A DNA stretch of 64,000 bases from Herpetosiphon geysericola. Its GTDB lineage: Bacteria > Chloroflexota > Chloroflexia > Chloroflexales > Herpetosiphonaceae. Location: positions 62,001 through 126,000 of the forward strand of contig NZ_LGKP01000008.1 of the NCBI RefSeq assembly GCF_001306135.1. The letters are read 5' to 3'. Shown one piece after another: positions 63,056 to 64,000 of this stretch (positions are counted from its first letter, which is position 1; each line of letters starts with the position of its first letter). The notes under the pieces are model-generated. The model saw only the letters and a list, made by a program, of their open reading frames with translations. It was not told where the DNA came from and did no database searches. The translations under genes and the position numbers were made by a program.

Positions 63056-63064
63056 TGCTACAAT
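63056..63064 (+). promoter_or_regulatory. Extended -10 promoter of the NfeD-type protease gene
   Basis: TGCTACAAT, 71 bases before the ATG at 63136. No strong -35 is visible. Confidence 0.45.
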
Positions 63065-63135
63065 ACAGCCAGAACCGTTGCATCATTTTACAGGTTGCCT
63101 CGTATAGGCTGTATGGCATCGCCAAGGGAGGTACG

Positions 63136-64000
63136 ATGAGACAGCTTCGAATAATAGCGTTAATTGTTTGGCTAAGTTTGGTAATGCTGCCAAGCTTTAG
63201 TTATGCAGCAGCGGATAATGCGCTGTGTATGGCTTCGGTCAGTGGCATTATCAACCCAGCGGTCGCCGATTATCTGCAACGCAGCGTGATTCAAGCGGAG
63301 CGCCAAGCTTGCCAAGGCTTAGTCATCAAGCTCAATACTCCTGGTGGCCTCACATCTTCAACCTGGCAAATTGGCGAGACCTTGCTCAATGCCAAACTGC
63401 CAGTGATTGTCTATGTTACGCCGCAGGGAGCAAATGCAGGCTCGGCAGGGGTTTTCATTACCTACGCTGCGCACATTGCAGCAATGGCGCCCAACACCAA
63501 TATTGGGGCTGCCCATCCAGTCGATGGCAGTGGCTCGGATATAGATGGTGATCTACGCGATAAAATTACCAACGATGCCGTTGCGCGCATCACCACATGG
63601 GCCAAATCGAATGGCCGCGACCCTGAATGGGCTGAGCAAGCAGTGCGCCAAAGTGTTTCGATTGGCAGCAGCGAAGCGCTCGAACGTGGCGTGATCAATC
63701 TAATTGCCCAAGATGATGCTGATTTATTGCGTCAACTGAATGGTCGCCAAGTTAATTTGGCCAATGGCACGCAGGTTACATTGCAAACCCAAGCCAGTGC
63801 TTTTCAAGCAATCGAAATGACATGGCTCGAACGCCTATTACACTTCTTGGGCGACCCGACCATTGCCACGATGCTGATTAGCTTAGGCAGCCTAGGGATT
63901 TATTTCGAGGCAGCTAACCCAGGTTTAGGTGTAGGCGGCTTTTTGGGCGTCATTTCGATCTGTTTGGGCTTGTATGGCCTGAGTGTGTTGCCGCTGAATA
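63136..64000 (+). CDS. nfeD: NfeD-type membrane-bound ClpP-class serine protease, 5' part
   Basis: The frame is open from the ATG at 63136 (GGGAGGT upstream) to the window end, giving 288 residues. A signal peptide (~1-26; ends SYAAA) is followed by a ClpP-like protease domain (~30-220). The catalytic Ser103 lies in ANAGSAGVFI and the Lys143 in RDKITNDA, matching the Ser-Lys dyad of archaeal PH1510. Two hydrophobic segments (~237-255, ~262-280) begin the membrane part, and NPGLGVGGFLGVISICLGLY is the NfeD transition. The C-terminal NfeD soluble domain is outside the window. These proteases act on membrane proteins, often with a stomatin partner. Confidence 0.92.
   Translation, partial: MRQLRIIALIVWLSLVMLPSFSYAAADNALCMASVSGIINPAVADYLQRSVIQAERQACQGLVIKLNTPGGLTSSTWQIGETLLNAKLPVIVYVTPQGANAGSAGVFITYAAHIAAMAPNTNIGAAHPVDGSGSDIDGDLRDKITNDAVARITTWAKSNGRDPEWAEQAVRQSVSIGSSEALERGVINLIAQDDADLLRQLNGRQVNLANGTQVTLQTQASAFQAIEMTWLERLLHFLGDPTIATMLISLGSLGIYFEAANPGLGVGGFLGVISICLGLYGLSVLPLN

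Overview
The window looks like chromosome of a filamentous, gliding Chloroflexota bacterium, most likely Herpetosiphon or a close relative. This is inferred from gene style, with no database comparison: very large sensor/kinase/ATPase fusions, Pro-Thr-rich 'TPTAT' lipoproteins and linkers, secreted proteins with FPETGH...FGYP...QYFERARFE repeats, a C-terminal LPIAIR tail on a Thr/Pro-rich surface protein, few operons and loosely scattered housekeeping genes. I see no rRNA, tRNA, CRISPR array, insertion sequence, prophage or origin. Coding density is high and most genes stand alone or in units of two to four.

Layout. 0-7.3 kb: end of a lipoprotein gene, an AlkZ-like winged-helix protein, an RsbR-like STAS sensor, a GH1 beta-glucosidase, RibD and a second STAS membrane protein preceded by a 70-bp tandem repeat. 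7.3-12.2 kb: an amidohydrolase/lipoprotein/ABC-2 permease operon, a 27-residue membrane peptide, a Nudix hydrolase and a zinc-ribbon membrane protein. 12.3-14.4 kb: a nest of dispersed and 153-bp tandem repeats around two nearly identical GNAT acetyltransferases. 14.6-20.2 kb: carbohydrate genes (secreted GH8-CBM5 enzyme; a TetR/GH13 amylase pair sharing one operator), an aldo-keto reductase and a lipoprotein. 20.2-27.4 kb: smpB, a 52-residue zinc ribbon, pyrF, a GAF histidine kinase and an ftsW/rodA-membrane-MFS-GNAT operon. 27.4-32.8 kb: a 1774-residue Ser/Thr kinase-AAA-GAF-GAF-GGDEF fusion. 32.9-38.7 kb: isocitrate dehydrogenase, a secreted repeat protein, a class V aminotransferase-like protein without the desulfurase Cys, a GT2 enzyme and an SRAP protein. 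38.8-42.6 kb: a 1271-residue protein resembling soluble adenylyl cyclase. 42.7-48.2 kb: surface protein, FAD monooxygenase, hexapeptide acetyltransferase, dihydrouridine synthase, a second repeat cluster and a YbjN-like protein. 48.2-55.7 kb: a LolCDE/MacB-like ABC exporter with a CPA1 antiporter, a membrane-anchored J-domain protein, PlsC and a small membrane protein. 56-64 kb: a multi-PAS hybrid histidine kinase coupled to an HD-GYP response regulator, a penicillin-recognising-type serine hydrolase with a small helical protein, and the start of an NfeD-type membrane protease.

The dominant theme is signal transduction: two histidine kinases, two STAS regulators, a Ser/Thr kinase that ends in a diguanylate cyclase, an HD-GYP c-di-GMP phosphodiesterase and a nucleotide cyclase. 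The most notable protein is the cyclase at 38.8 kb: its two halves carry complementary parts of one class III active site, as in animal soluble adenylyl cyclase. The best regulatory story is the TetR/amylase operator pair at 18.1 and 18.7 kb. An extended -10 motif of the form TGnTAnAAT recurs upstream of many genes.
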